The position numbers and the translations under genes are program-made. Positions 1 to 12,859 of a stretch of 64,000 bases of DNA are shown piece after piece. Source of the stretch: Cacajao melanocephalus (Eukaryota; Chordata; Mammalia; Primates; Pitheciidae); NCBI GenBank assembly GCA_963573385.1, contig CAUYLG010071408.1, positions 1 through 64,000 of the forward strand. Direction: 5' to 3'. Position 1 is the stretch's first letter. Every line of letters starts with the position of its first letter. Below the pieces are notes generated by a model that worked only from the letters and a program-made list of their open reading frames with translations, made no database searches and was not told the origin of the DNA.

Positions 1-36
1 GCATTCTAGCCTGGGCAATAAAACAAGAATCCCGTT
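1..36 (+). mobile_element. Alu 3' end (entered from outside the window)
   Basis: The bases match the end of the Alu right arm (the 'ctagcctgggcaa...aagaatcc' region), so the element is on the plus strand and most of it lies before base 1. The expected A tail does not follow directly. A pyrimidine tract comes first and an A-rich tract follows it. Confidence 0.8.
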
Positions 37-165
37 CTCTCTCCCTCTTTCTCTTCCTCTTTCTTTCTCTCTTACATTCTTTTTTTTTCTTTCTTTCACT
101 CTCACTTTCTTTCTTCTCTTTTTCTTTCTTTCAAAAAAAAATTAAAAAAAAATTAAAAAAAATAG
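37..165. repeat. CT-rich tract followed by A-rich tract
   Basis: Bases 37-132 are almost pure C and T on the plus strand. Bases 133-165 are runs of A broken by TT. The A-rich part is probably the old Alu tail. The pyrimidine tract between it and the Alu body is unusual, because Alu tails on this strand normally degenerate to purine-rich sequence. Confidence 0.8.
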
Positions 166-410
166 TTTTAGTAAAATTCCTTTGAATTTTGGTATAGGAC
201 TAGGTTATGTAAAGAGGCAGTTTTACTTCTTTCTTTCCAATCTAATGTCCTTAATTTAAAAACAAAATTTTTATAGCATTAGCTATAGAAACTTCAGCAC
301 AAGATAGAATAAAAGTGGCAAAAGCAGATATCTTTGCCTTGTTCCTGATCTTAGAAAGAAAGAATCAAGCCTTTCAGCATTAAGAATGATGTTAGCGTGT
401 TTTCTTTAAA

Positions 411-563
411 GATACTCTTTAACAGGTTGAGGAAGTTCTATTATTAGTTTGAGAGTTTTTATTATGAATGAGTGTTGAATTTTTTCAAATGCTTTTTCTG
501 CATCTATTGAGATGATCTTGTGGTTTTTGTTCTTTACTATATTAACCTAATACATGTTAATTC
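411..563 (-). mobile_element. L1 ORF2 fragment
   Basis: The plus strand reads as the complement of the L1 reverse-transcriptase region, including the 'tttctgcatctattgagatgatc' block typical of many L1 copies. Only about 150 bases remain, with no 3' end or TSD visible. Confidence 0.7.
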
Positions 564-1084
564 TTTTTTTTTTTTAAATACGTACTTTCAGGAACTTTTA
601 GGACATCCTGATGTTCAAAGAAAAAAGTTGTTAAAGTTTCACTTCCTCTGTTTGTCCTAGAGGAAACTAATTTTCTGCCCTGAAATAAAATAATTGGATT
701 GTCAAATGTTACTCTCAGTCTTCTGCTGGAATTAGTCTAGTTGCTCTCCCTCTCTTGAGCTTTAATTTATCTCAAGACTTTGTTGCAGTAGTCTAAAAAG
801 AATTAGATTTCCAAGGAATAAGTTGATATAAGTTGATATAAAATTTAAACAATCAGGTAAAACCTACCTTCGGACTACCTCTTTCTTTGCCATTGTTTTT
901 GCAGATCACCTGAAAGCAAGAGAAAAATAAGTCTCCAGATATTGCTCATCTACAAATTAGTGGTAAAAATATAATTGAGAGCTGGAGGAGAGAGACAATG
1001 TTATATTGATAAGGATTCTAGAAAGAATGTGGTTAGGTGAGCACTTTAATAACTGAAACTCAGATTCTTTGTCCTGATAACATC
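564..1084. other. Unique AT-rich stretch
   Basis: No gene or named repeat was recognised. The one local feature is an exact 10-base tandem duplication (AGTTGATATA twice) at 821-840. Confidence 0.5.
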
Positions 1085-1340
1085 AAACATTTACTGAGTG
1101 CTCACTATGTATTTGAACTGTTCAAAGGATCTTAAATGACATCACTTAGATATCACAATAATTTTTGAGGTATTATCACTTAGCTATCACAACCATTTTT
1201 AAGGTATTATTGTTGCCCTATTTTAAAGAAGAAACTGAGACACAGATTCATCGGGCACTTTGTCCAATGACACACATCTAGGAAGTAGTGTAGCCAGTGT
1301 GTGAGCCAAGTCAGAGTGACTCCATAATCTGTGTGCCTGA
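1085..1340 (-). mobile_element. MIR with an internal 34-bp tandem duplication
   Basis: The plus strand reads as the reverse complement of MIR: a 'tttactgagtgctcactatg' end, then the 'gaaactgagacacaga' core and a degenerate 'cacacatctaggaagt' segment. Bases 1141-1174 and 1175-1208 are adjacent 34-base copies differing at four positions, so the element is longer than the usual MIR. Confidence 0.75.
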
Positions 1341-1555
1341 TCACTCTGTTATATCAGAGCAGGGGCACTATTAATTGTGGATTCCAGTGCTTTGCAGCTT
1401 ACATAGGGGTAAAAATTCCACCTTTTGTATACAAAATTAGACTTTACCCTTGACTACTGTGTCTGATGCATACCATTAGAATCAATCCTTTGAGTTCAGC
1501 ATCTTAAGTATCATGCGTGTATGAATGTATGTAATAAAAATGATTCATTTAAAAT

Positions 1556-2230
1556 GATTGAAAGATTTGAACAGGTACTTCAGAAAAGAAGCTGTATGAA
1601 TGGCAGTAAAAATACATGAAAAGATGCCTATAATCTTTATTTATCAGAGAAATGCAAACTAAAATAATAATGAGATACTATGACACATTTATTCAAATGG
1701 CTAGAACTGAAAAGGTTGACAATACTAAGTGTGGGGGAGAATGTTGAACAACTGGAACTCATACATTATTGGTGGGAATGTAAAATGGTAAAACCATGCT
1801 GGATAATCGTTAGCTTTTTATAAAATTAAACATAGTCTTACCAGTAATTCTCAAAGGTTTTTACCAAAGAGAAATGACAATATATACCAAAGAAAAATTG
1901 TATACAATGGCAATGACAGCTCTGTTTATAATAATTGCAAGCTGTACACAACCTAAATGTCCATCTGTAGGAGAATGATTGGCCAAACTATGATATATCC
2001 ATACATGCAACCTTATGAATGAACCTCAAAAGCCTTATATCGAGGGGATTGGAAAGCTGTACACAAAAAGTACCCATGATATGATTTCATTTATGTGAAA
2101 TTCTAGAGCTGGCAAAATTTACCTATAATGACCATAAGCATCAATGGTTGTTTGGGGCTGGGAGGTCAGGTGTGGCGTAAGTTTCACTGTAATGAACCAA
2201 GAGGAAACTTTCCTGGGTAATGAGAAATGT
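1556..2230 (+). mobile_element. Old L1 (L1MC/L1ME type) 3' region
   Basis: The order of blocks is that of the ORF2 end and 3' UTR of old L1s: 'gaaatgcaaactaaaat..atgagata', 'attggtgggaatgtaaaatgg', 'cctaaatgtccatc', 'atgaatgaacctcaaaa' and finally 'atcaatggttgtttggggctggg'. The frame is broken many times. The 5' part is missing, as is usual. Confidence 0.85.
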
Positions 2231-2669
2231 TATATGTCTTGACTCTTTGGGTGACCTCACATTCTGGGGACATCCTTTAGGTGACTAGATGGCTGGAAGG
2301 AGAGGAACAGGTGCTGAAGAAGGGGTGAGACAGAGGGGGGTGGGAATGGAAGGCAGCTAAGACAGGCCACCTGCTATACAGTTGCCCCATGGTATCTGGT
2401 TGAGAGCAGTCCACTCTATTGTTACATTTCTACTGTAATTACTTTGTCTTTAGTATTTCAGTTTGTTGGACTTAACTCTTCTAAAAGTAGTGAGAAAGAA
2501 TGTCAGGAGGAGATAAAAAAATGTGGTGGGATGGGCTGAGGGGTCAGAAACAATCAGACAGTGATTGCTTAATTATGTTGTAACCAAAACCCTTAAAGGA
2601 GTGGGGAGGACAGGCTGGGGTGGTCCTGAAGCCAGGGAAGCTGATGGACCTCCATGGCTTAATCTTGTG
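2231..2669. other. Unique stretch between L1 and Alu
   Basis: No coding or RNA feature was recognised. G-rich runs occur near 2290-2345 ('gaggggtgagacagaggggggtg'). Confidence 0.45.
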
Positions 2670-3003
<334 letters not shown>

Positions 3004-3067
3004 TAGCTCTTGGAAGGACTGTACCTTAGTTTATTTAATTTAGCATGTAAATTTTATATAACAACCT

Positions 3068-3233
3068 ATAGCAATGACTTTGAAACTTAAATTTGCATAA
3101 GACTCTTGTGTTGAAATGCAGATTCCTGGACTCCCTCCCTTAGACTCTGATTTGGTGGGTTTAGGATCTGCATTTTATCCTTTATGGTTTGTGCACTCTA
3201 TCTCCATGGACTACACCTGGAGAAATAACGTCC
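3068..3233 (+). mobile_element. MER5A-like hAT-Charlie remnant
   Basis: Diverged match to the MER5A pattern: 'actttgaaact', then 'tgttgaaatgcagattcctgg', 'tctgatttggtgggtt', 'atctgcattt' and a closing 'ccatggactaca..tggag'. This is a non-autonomous DNA transposon fossil with no coding capacity. Confidence 0.6.
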
Positions 3234-3844
3234 TAGAAGATTACAGATGAGAAGGAGAAAGCATAATTTCAATGACCATATTCAGACCAGAGAAAAGAAA
3301 TACAGAAGTGACCGAAAGAAATCTTAGGTTAATAAAAGTATCAGTATTTATTTCAGTAAGATATTTGTGTGTATGTGTGTGTGTGTGTGCACGCGCGCTT
3401 AGTAAGAGAGAGCTAAGAGATGTAAATAAGATATTAGGAGGTCTGGGGTCTTCTGATGTAGTGGCTTGCAACCTATCACATTGACCCAGACCTGATTTTA
3501 AGGACTCTTCTCCTTACTAGTATATGCCTCAAATTCTTTTTTTTCCAAAGCCCATCAAATCAGTAGCAAACGTGAAACATTTGCTGGCTTGTCCACCTAA
3601 TCCATCATAGAATAATACAAAGAGATACAAAGGGACTGGGGTGGATAAAGGAAATCAATACCTGTTTCCTGTTCTTTACCTTAAAATCCTTAGTCTGGTG
3701 CGTCTTCAACAAAGTAGGAAGAAACATAGCTCAAATTCCCAATCAAAATCAGATAAAACACAGGTGATAGGACATTGTGTCTCTCCTTTTTGCAGATAAG
3801 AAATTTGAATCATAAAGGGACCAAATTGTTGGAGCAATTTTTTA
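3234..3844. other. Unique stretch with a GT microsatellite
   Basis: No gene was seen. A GT-type microsatellite with an ACGCGCGC end lies at 3366-3397. Short open frames of 70-76 codons on both strands run through that microsatellite and are not credible genes. Confidence 0.5.
3366..3397. repeat. (GT)n microsatellite
   Basis: Alternating TG, once broken by TATG, ends in GCACGCGCGC. It is potentially polymorphic and a potential Z-DNA former. Confidence 0.9.
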
Positions 3845-3845
3845 G

Positions 3846-4179
<334 letters not shown>

Positions 4180-5639
4180 ATGTGAGCTTCATAGTCATTT
4201 CTAAACCGAATCATAAGATATCTGGAGACAAAGCCAATATTACAACAATAGAAATAAGGCAAATGAACAAAAAAATCTGATTATCCCAAAATTACAAGTA
4301 ATCCTATATACCTTACAACACAGATTGTAAAAATTTTGGTATGATATCAGAGTCACTGCTTCATAGCATACCTAAGTCATTTCCTCAAAATGGTCATATA
4401 GTGAAAGAGAATAAACCCCTTTTCTTAGCCTTTGTATAGAAATGCATTTGGTATTAGATTGTAGAGTGGATCGATGGAATAATAAGAGACTCAACTAAGG
4501 TGGCAAAAGAAAGTCTATTTACAGCAATCTAATAAAGTTTGTGCACCCACCTCACAGCTTTCCTTTCCCACCTGCAAATAAGCACTATCACTTAAGTGTG
4601 GTTGATGTTGACTTCCTTTCATTTTGTTTATCATTGTAAAGCAAGTGTTGTTCCCCAAAATTGTTCTCCATTAAGAAGGGAGCTGCCAAATAACTAAGTC
4701 CTTACAATCTTTGTCTTATTATGGGACTCTCTTCTGAGTTTTTAATTTTGAACAGTGAAGTACTACTTGGGAATGAAATGACCCTCCTTAATATGAGTCC
4801 TCAATTCTGATAGAAGTAATCTGATGAAATAACCAATTTTTAAAGGAGGTAAAGAAATTTAACACAGATATTGTAATTTTTAGTGGGGGTATGACCTCAC
4901 AAATACTTGTATTGAAGAACATTGTTAAAAGCTCTTTCAAATCACTTTCAAAAGCAATTCAGAAGGTTATTGCATTGAGATTACTAATACACCCTTCCAG
5001 GGTGCACTAAAAGAAAACTTTCCTAGTATTATGCAAATAGGCACATGTGATTTAGGATATATTTTCTAATAACAACTTCATGCATGGATTTAAAAAGTGC
5101 TGTATTTCAAAAACCGACTTGAAGTTTATGTATTTTGAAAAATGTTGAGTGAATCCATAATTAGTTCTGGTTATGATGATGTTATATTTTGTTAATCTAG
5201 ATTAGGATTGCCCTGACCTAAAAATTATTGCTTGTCCTTGGGCAAAGTGTAAATGCATGTGTGTTATTTGGTATGCATTTACATACAGGAGAATGTGTTA
5301 TCATGCTAAAAAAAAAAAAGGGGAGAAATTAGTACATTCGCTTTCTTTCTTCTCAAGTTGAGCATAGACAGGACAGGGAACTGGAATAACTGGCCTCAGT
5401 GCCCACCAGGGTAATAAGACATATGGGTTTATTAAAAACTAATGAACCCCTAACTCCATGTTTTCAATTCTCTACCCATAGCCTCCCCAGTCCCTTTCCC
5501 ATTTTAAGGCACATGGGTTCCTATGTGCTTTCACTTCTAGGAGAGGTAGCATCTGTGTCTTTGCTGAAGGGTTGCCCCCAAGCAGTTGGAATCTAATTTG
5601 TCTACACTTGGGGAGCTGAAAGTGCCTGGAAACTTGTTT
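4180..5639. other. Unique AT-rich stretch, 1.46 kb
   Basis: No repeat family or gene was recognised. Local features are an 11-base perfect inverted repeat at 5248-5258/5273-5283 and an A run near 5309-5321. Confidence 0.5.
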
Positions 5640-6340
5640 TCTCAGAGGTGGTTCCTAACCAATGGCTGATGAATGCAGAGTGGGGTAGGGGGCAATAAAT
5701 GGGCAAGATACCTTGCTCCCTGGTGGGGACAACTCTGAGGAAGTACACATACCCTCTCCAAAGGTGTCCGGTAGAACTGAGCCTATGTTACCTGCTGTAG
5801 GACTTTACTTGATATGCTTTGTTGCCCTTCTTCTTTCCTGATCTCACTTTCCCTGTTGGTTTGTTTTGGGACATTTCCAAATAAATTGCTTTCATACGAA
5901 TCCTCATCTCAGGGTCTATTTCTAGGAACCCCTCCTAAAACAGGTGGTTCACTGTGGACCCTCACAATTGTCTTACCTGGGTTGTGGAAATTAGACCACA
6001 CATCTGAATAAAATGAATACTACCTCTAGAGCAGGAAATGAGATGGCTTTCCTCTGTGTTGTGTATGCTGCCCAGATCACTCATTCAGAATCTAGGCACT
6101 CATTCTCCAGCTGCTGGGAGCCCTGGCAACTCACATTCTTTTGTATCAATTGCCATTAGCCAAAGGCCAGCCCTCATGGCATGGCTGTCCAATGTGGGAG
6201 TTCAGGTCCAGGCCTCTATGTTTTCATTTAGGACAGCTTTGAAGGGCAATCCTAACTCCAGAGCTCCCTGTAGTATCAGTTGAGAACTCTGCTGTAATTC
6301 ATTGCAACCCAATTTCTCTCTCTGCCCAACTCTGCTTTTT
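5640..6340 (+). mobile_element. Old LTR-like element(s), two related terminal segments
   Basis: Two segments each carry a recognisable 3' terminal pattern of an old mammalian repeat. The first is 'caaataaattgctttcatacg..tctcagggtctatttctagga' near 5878-5930. The second has 'cattgcaacccaatttctctctctgcccaa' near 6298-6330. The AATAAA followed by a conserved end is LTR-like. I could not name the family. A copy in the opposite orientation lies at about 14865-15345. Confidence 0.45.
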
Positions 6341-6533
6341 TTTTTTTTTTTATTAACACCCTCACAAGTGTTCTCAGAGGCATTCTTCCATAAAACTAAT
6401 GTTAGGAAATTTCTTAAAGTCTCTTCTCTAGGGAAACAGATATATAATATTCTTTAACCTGAAGAGAGAACCCAAAAGAGAAAACCTATTTGAAGTGAAA
6501 ATCATGTATGTATTTTGAAAATGTGTTGAGTAA

Positions 6534-6840
<307 letters not shown>

Positions 6841-7011
6841 GGTAAATCTCTATTATCTTTGTTTTAATAGTATTTGAAAATACTGTACTCACTGGTTTTT
6901 ATTTTCCTCTATTGAAAATAAGCACTAACTAAACACTCTTCAGCATTAAGGACCATTTTAATTTTTTCTTTACCAAACACACTTTATTTGTACTCTTACT
7001 AAGATTGAAAC

Positions 7012-7326
7012 AAGAGTGTTCTGGGCCAGGCATGGTGGTTCACACCTTTAATCCCAGCACTTTGGGAGGCCGTGGCGGGTGGATCACTTGAGGTCAGAAG
7101 TTTGAGACTGACCTAGTCAACAGAGTGAAACCCCATCTCTACTAAAAGTACAAAAATTAGCCAGGTGTGGTGGCAGTCACCTATAGTCCCCGCTACTTGG
7201 GAGGCTGAGGCAGGGGACTCGCTTGAACCCAGGAGGTGAAGGTTTCAGTGAGCTGAGGTCATGCCATCATACTCCAGCCTAGGCAACAGAGCAAGACTCT
7301 GTCTCAAAAAAAAGAGAGCATTCTGG
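7012..7326 (+). mobile_element. Alu with imperfect TSD
   Basis: Sense Alu at 7024-7311 from 'ggccaggcatggtggttcac' to 'gactctgtctcaaaaaaaa'. The flanks AGAGTGTTCTGG and AGAGCATTCTGG (near 7014 and 7315) look like a TSD with two changes. Confidence 0.93.
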
Positions 7327-8025
7327 CAGCCAATACTTAGATAAGTATCGACACTAATGCTGTGTTCTCTGAGGGTAAGCTTCTGTGCATTGGAAGAAAG
7401 TTTCCATCATATACTAATAATAACATTTTTCTTTGGAGCAAATGCCCAAAAGAATCTCAATGGGAAAACTTTTGTTAACTACCCAGATGAGTTCCTGTTG
7501 ACTATAGTTAATGCCAAAAAATATACAAGGATGTGAACACACACACAATGGATCTGAACTATCTTCCCTTCACTAACTCATATCAAGTTCTATCAACCTA
7601 TGAGCAAATAGGACTCAATTAAAAACCATCATTAAGTTATGTTTTCTTCCTAGCTGTTCTGTGGCTGCAGCAAGTGAATAGGATTATGCCTGTTGTTTTG
7701 CCAGATATAATTTGGTATTAATAAAAAGAAAGGCATAATCTCCTCTGCTAAGAAACCTTAGAAGAAAATAGGAAAATATTCTTTATATCATTTAAAATGA
7801 GGTCTATACGGTTTTATTAGTATTTATTAATACATTTCATTAGTACTGTCAAGATGGGAGAGGAAGTAGTAAAAGGGAAAAATGAAAGGTGACCATACAG
7901 AATGCAGAATGAGAAAGTGAGATTGATAAGGGGCCAAACCTGCTGTTGATTGGTATTGCCTAATTTGTTTTTTGGCCTACTGTGGCAATCCTTTGTACTT
8001 GAGTTCAAGAATATAGTAGTAATAT
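7327..8025. other. Unique stretch
   Basis: No gene or named element was recognised in this AT-rich 0.7 kb. Confidence 0.45.
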
Positions 8026-8215
8026 TCTGCCACTTCCCAGTAGAACTTTCCTGTGACTACCATGTGCAATGTAATTGTCACTAGATACCTGTGGCTATTG
8101 AGCACTTGAAATGAGACTAGTGCTACTGAGGAACAAAGTTTAAATAATTAAAATTTAAATTTAAATAACTACATATGGCCAGTGGCTACTGCATTGGACA
8201 GTGCAGCCTAAAATT
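8026..8215 (+). mobile_element. hAT-type MER element, copy 1 of an inverted pair
   Basis: Matches the common pattern 'agtagaactttc ... tggctattgagcacttgaaat ... aaatttaaatttaaat ... cagtggctactgcattggacag'. The end near 8200 ('ttggacagtgcag') resembles the usual terminal repeat. Copy 2, reversed, lies at about 8620-8835. I am confident of the family but not of its MER number. Confidence 0.7.
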
Positions 8216-8324
8216 ATTATTAACAAGATGAAAGTTTTATGTGTTAACATCTTTCATTAGAATTCCTTCTAAGTACAAAAATGTCTTTCTTTGGCATGAC
8301 CTGTGCTAAGCCCATTGGTATATA

Positions 8325-8475
8325 TATTCCACTTTACATGTATTAACTTATTTAATTCTTAGATTAATTCACTGAGAGTAACTATTATACCCAGTTAAAA
8401 GACAATGAGTTTGAGGCACAAATAGATTAAGTAACGCCTAAGAATCACGTGGTAAGTGGAGCTCCAAAGACGTGG
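8325..8475 (-). mobile_element. MIR
   Basis: Reverse complement of the MIR 3' half: 'acatgtattaacttatttaattctta', 'gagtaactattatacccag', then 'tttgaggcacaaatagattaagtaa'. It lies between the two inverted hAT copies. Confidence 0.75.
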
Positions 8476-8619
8476 CTATCATCAGGTGCTAAGGCATGCT
8501 TGTAGAAGGATAAACTGCCAGGCATAAAATAAGGGAACATCTGTAAAGATGATAAGAGTGAGAAAGACAGAGAGAGCTGGGTCTCTACGGGGTAAAAAGT
8601 CCATGAGGCTACAGGGAAA

Positions 8620-8835
8620 GGACTAGGGCTGTGCTATAAATAAAGTAGCCACGAGCCACAAATGGCTGTTTAAATTTAAGTATGTTAAAATTAAATAAAG
8701 TTAAATTTTAATTTCTCAGTCACACTGGCCACGTTTAAAGTGCTCAAAGCCACATGTGGTCAATGGCAACTGTACTAAGCAGGGCAGAACATTTCCATCA
8801 TCATAGAGAGTTCTATTGGACAGCTCTGAGTCCAA
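8620..8835 (-). mobile_element. hAT-type MER element, copy 2 of the inverted pair
   Basis: Its reverse complement reads 'gctgtccaatagaactctc ... catgtggctttgagcacttt ... aatttaactttatttaatt ... gtggctact'. This aligns along its length with the plus-oriented copy about 0.4 kb upstream. Confidence 0.7.
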
Positions 8836-9430
8836 GGATGGTTCAAGAATGGCTGCACCTACATGACCACAAGAGGTGGTTTTCACTGATTTAAATCAAA
8901 CCTCTCTTTCTTCTTTCCCTCAAATTGCTGGTAAAGCCCATTAAGTTCATGAATCTCTGTAGGAGTGAGTGTAAATGGAAGAAAAGGCTGCACTTCTCGC
9001 CTAGGTGAATATGACTTGGTGTAGGGGGTTATATCTCAAAAGCAAGAGGCTAGAATCTGAAGTGGTCACATAAAGTTGCCAAAAGTATTGTTGAGGTATA
9101 ACTGGGGCTTTGAGCTCCCATAAACTATGGAATTAATTAGAGGAATGGTAGTGGTTTGAACCGTTTTTTTTTTGAACTACAATTTCTGGACACTCTGACC
9201 CTCCCCACTCTGCCTGACAAAATTCATGTAACCACTCCTATAATGTGAAATGCAGAACTATTTTCTACTCAAGTCTTGATCTCAGAGTGCTTAAAATAAA
9301 GACACTGGGTCATTGTGAAAGCCGCAATTTGTGGTCTGTATGTACCTAGCCCTCCTGTTACTGATTTTAAGTTTCCACACAGGTGACATTCCTGGCTCTA
9401 AATGTAATAGTGGTTAGCAATATAAGAGCA
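8836..9430. other. Unique stretch
   Basis: No gene, RNA or repeat was recognised. A short T run sits near 9165-9174. Confidence 0.45.
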
Positions 9431-9600
9431 AAACACTGTTTTAAGCATTTTATATATATTAAACCTATTTAGTTCTCAGATTAAGTCAAAGAGAGTACTG
9501 TTATTATCCCCATTTTAGAGACAATGAATCCAAGGTACAGAGAGATTAGGTAACTTGCCACTATTCACACAGTAAATGGGAAAGGCAGGATTTGGATGGA
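9431..9600 (-). mobile_element. MIR
   Basis: Antisense MIR core: 'actgttattatccccattttagagacaatgaatcc' followed by 'taggtaacttgcca..tcacacagtaaatgg'. It is better preserved than the copy at 8325-8475. Confidence 0.85.
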
Positions 9601-9955
9601 TTTGTCCCTAGACTCAAATCAATGTCTTTATTATGTTTCAAAAGGCAGATAATCATAGTGATTTATGTCTTGTTGGCTTGGCCCCTGAATCACACCCAGG
9701 TGTGTTACCTTCATGGATACATCATGGCAAGAAGCGCTGACTCTGCAGGTGAATTTCAGACATTAATCCATGTGCCCGTGATCTCTAGGAGTGTGGATTT
9801 GGAAGACTGAAGAACATTAAGGGAATCCTGAACTCTTTGTAACTGCAAGTACCAACCTCCACCCTTTGGGTGGAAAATAAAAGTGTTCTTGGCCATCTGC
9901 GAAGCACTCTTAAGGAAATGGCTGCTAAGATACTGAAAATGTCTAGCTGTTGTCC
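9601..9955. other. Unique stretch
   Basis: Short open frames of about 70 codons run on both strands. None has recognisable protein features. Confidence 0.4.
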
Positions 9956-10213
9956 GAACATCTTTTTTTTTTCTCACTGCAACCTCTGCCTCCTAGGTTC
10001 TAGGGATTCTCCTGCCTCAGCCTCCCAAGTAGCTAGAACTACAGGTGTGTGCTACCACACTCAGCTAACTTATGTATTTTTTGGTAGAGATGGGGTTTCA
10101 CCGTGTTGGCCATGCTGGTCTCGAACTCCTGACCTCAGGTGATCTGCCTGCCTTGGCCTTCCAAAGTGCTGGGATTACAGGCATGAGCCACTGCACCTGG
10201 CCTTGAACATCTT
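9956..10213 (-). mobile_element. Alu lacking its 3' end but with tail and TSD
   Basis: The Alu complement starts with a T run and goes straight into 'ctcactgcaacctctgcctcc'. The roughly 50 bases that normally follow the T run (the sense 3' end of the right arm) are absent. The rest is complete to 'gccactgcacctggcc'. Flanks GAACATCTT at 9956-9964 and 10205-10213 form a 9-base TSD, so tail and target site are intact although the adjacent body is missing. Confidence 0.9.
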
Positions 10214-10289
10214 ATTGACACTATTTCACCAGTCATATTATATAAAGGAGAATGAGAGTAGTGATATATGCAATCTAAAATTAATTGCA

Positions 10290-10490
10290 CATTATAGACT
10301 TGCAGAATGCTAGTGCTGGGATGGACTTTAGCAGTCACCTGGCCCAGACATTCTTAACAGATGGGCTACAGACCATGCTTCAAAGTCATTCAGGAAGACT
10401 TTTAAACATGCAGAGGCCAGGTTCTATCTCTGGTGACTCTGTAAATCTGTGGTTGGGCCTGGGCATCTGTACTTTAAGGAGATACTCATT
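10290..10490 (+). mobile_element. hAT-Charlie (MER5-like) remnant
   Basis: The segment 'catgcagaggccaggttctatctctgg ... ttgggcctgggcatctgtactttaagg' follows the MER5-type pattern. The preceding 'gaatgctagtgctgggatgg..agcagtcacctgg' resembles another old repeat motif. Boundaries are vague and the match is weak. Confidence 0.45.
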
Positions 10491-10819
10491 AAAAAGAAAT
10501 TCAGCCAGGTGCGGTGGCTCACACCTGTAATCTCAGCACTTTGGGAGGCCCAGGTGGGTGGATCACGTGAGGTCAGGTGTTCGAGACAAGCCTAGCCAAC
10601 ATGGTGAAACCCCATTGCTATTAAAAATACAAAAATTAGCCGGGCATGGTGGTGCATGCCTGTAGTCCCAGCTACTCCGAGGCTGAGGTGGGAAAATCTG
10701 TTGATCCCAGGGGAGGTGAGATCACTCCACCGCACTCCAGCCTGGGTGACAGAGTGAGATTCTGTCTCAAAAAAAAAAAAAAAAAAGAAAGAAAGAAAAG
10801 AAAAAGGAAAAAAGAAATT
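10491..10819 (+). mobile_element. Alu with TSD
   Basis: Sense Alu at 10502-10807 ending in an A tail that has grown into an AAAG/AAAAAG-type purine tract. Flanking copies of AAAAAGAAATT (10491-10501 and 10809-10819) fit a TSD. A small deletion removed part of the right arm near 10700. It faces the minus-strand Alu 300 bases upstream. Confidence 0.92.
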
Positions 10820-10984
10820 AATTGGTCACATTTGGAGAATGCTAAAGAAAAGAAGTATTTTATTATTTTAAAATCTGGCAAATAAAGAGAAAAAATTGTG
10901 TATTCATCCTGCTTTTCATTTACCAACTCTATCAGGAAAATTATATAGCTGTTTAGGGACAGTTTCTCTTCATTGCAGTATTGC

Positions 10985-11896
<912 letters not shown>

Positions 11897-12000
11897 GTAA
11901 CTGTTGAAGATAGGTGATGCATAAATAAGAATTCAATATGTTATTCTTTCAACTTTTGTATATGGTTGAAATAGCCTGTCATAAAAAGTTGAAAATTAAA
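11897..12000 (+). mobile_element. Old LINE-like element, 3' end
   Basis: Continues from before the Alu: 'gttgaagataggtgatgcat', 'cttttgtatatggttgaaat' and a terminal 'cataaaaagttgaaaattaaaag' A-rich end. Confidence 0.65.
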
Positions 12001-12036
12001 AGTTGCCTCCAAACATGAAAAACATTTAGCTTTTAT

Positions 12037-12573
<537 letters not shown>

Positions 12574-12858
12574 AAGTTTTAAATTGAAAAAAGAATTAAG
12601 TGCTAATTTTTTTTGTTTGCTTATTGTTGTACATACCATTTGTTATATATGTGTTTTAAAATTTCTTCAGCTTTTTGAGTAATGTTAGAGGGACTATTAG
12701 AATTAGACCATAACCATTCTGTAACTCTTAATGATTCAATGGATCTAGGTAATACCAATAGATCTAGGTATTGATCATCAACAAATAAAACATAAGAATA
12801 TTGATGCACCATATAAGACTGTGTATGAATAAATAAGCTACTATCCTAAAATAAAGAT
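12574..12858. repeat. Piece of the same old repeat as at 11.0 kb, in AT-rich sequence
   Basis: Bases about 12712-12830 ('ccattctgtaactcttaatgattcaatggatc ... cataagaatattgatgcacc') align in the same orientation with 11015-11130 ('ctattctgtaactcctaatgaattagtgaatc'). The rest is AT-rich and unassigned. Confidence 0.5.
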
Positions 12859-12859
12859 G

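Noticed and set aside
821..840. Operator-like direct repeat (AGTTGATATA twice)
   Set aside because: A two-unit tandem duplication in AT-rich DNA is common by slippage, and no promoter context is visible.
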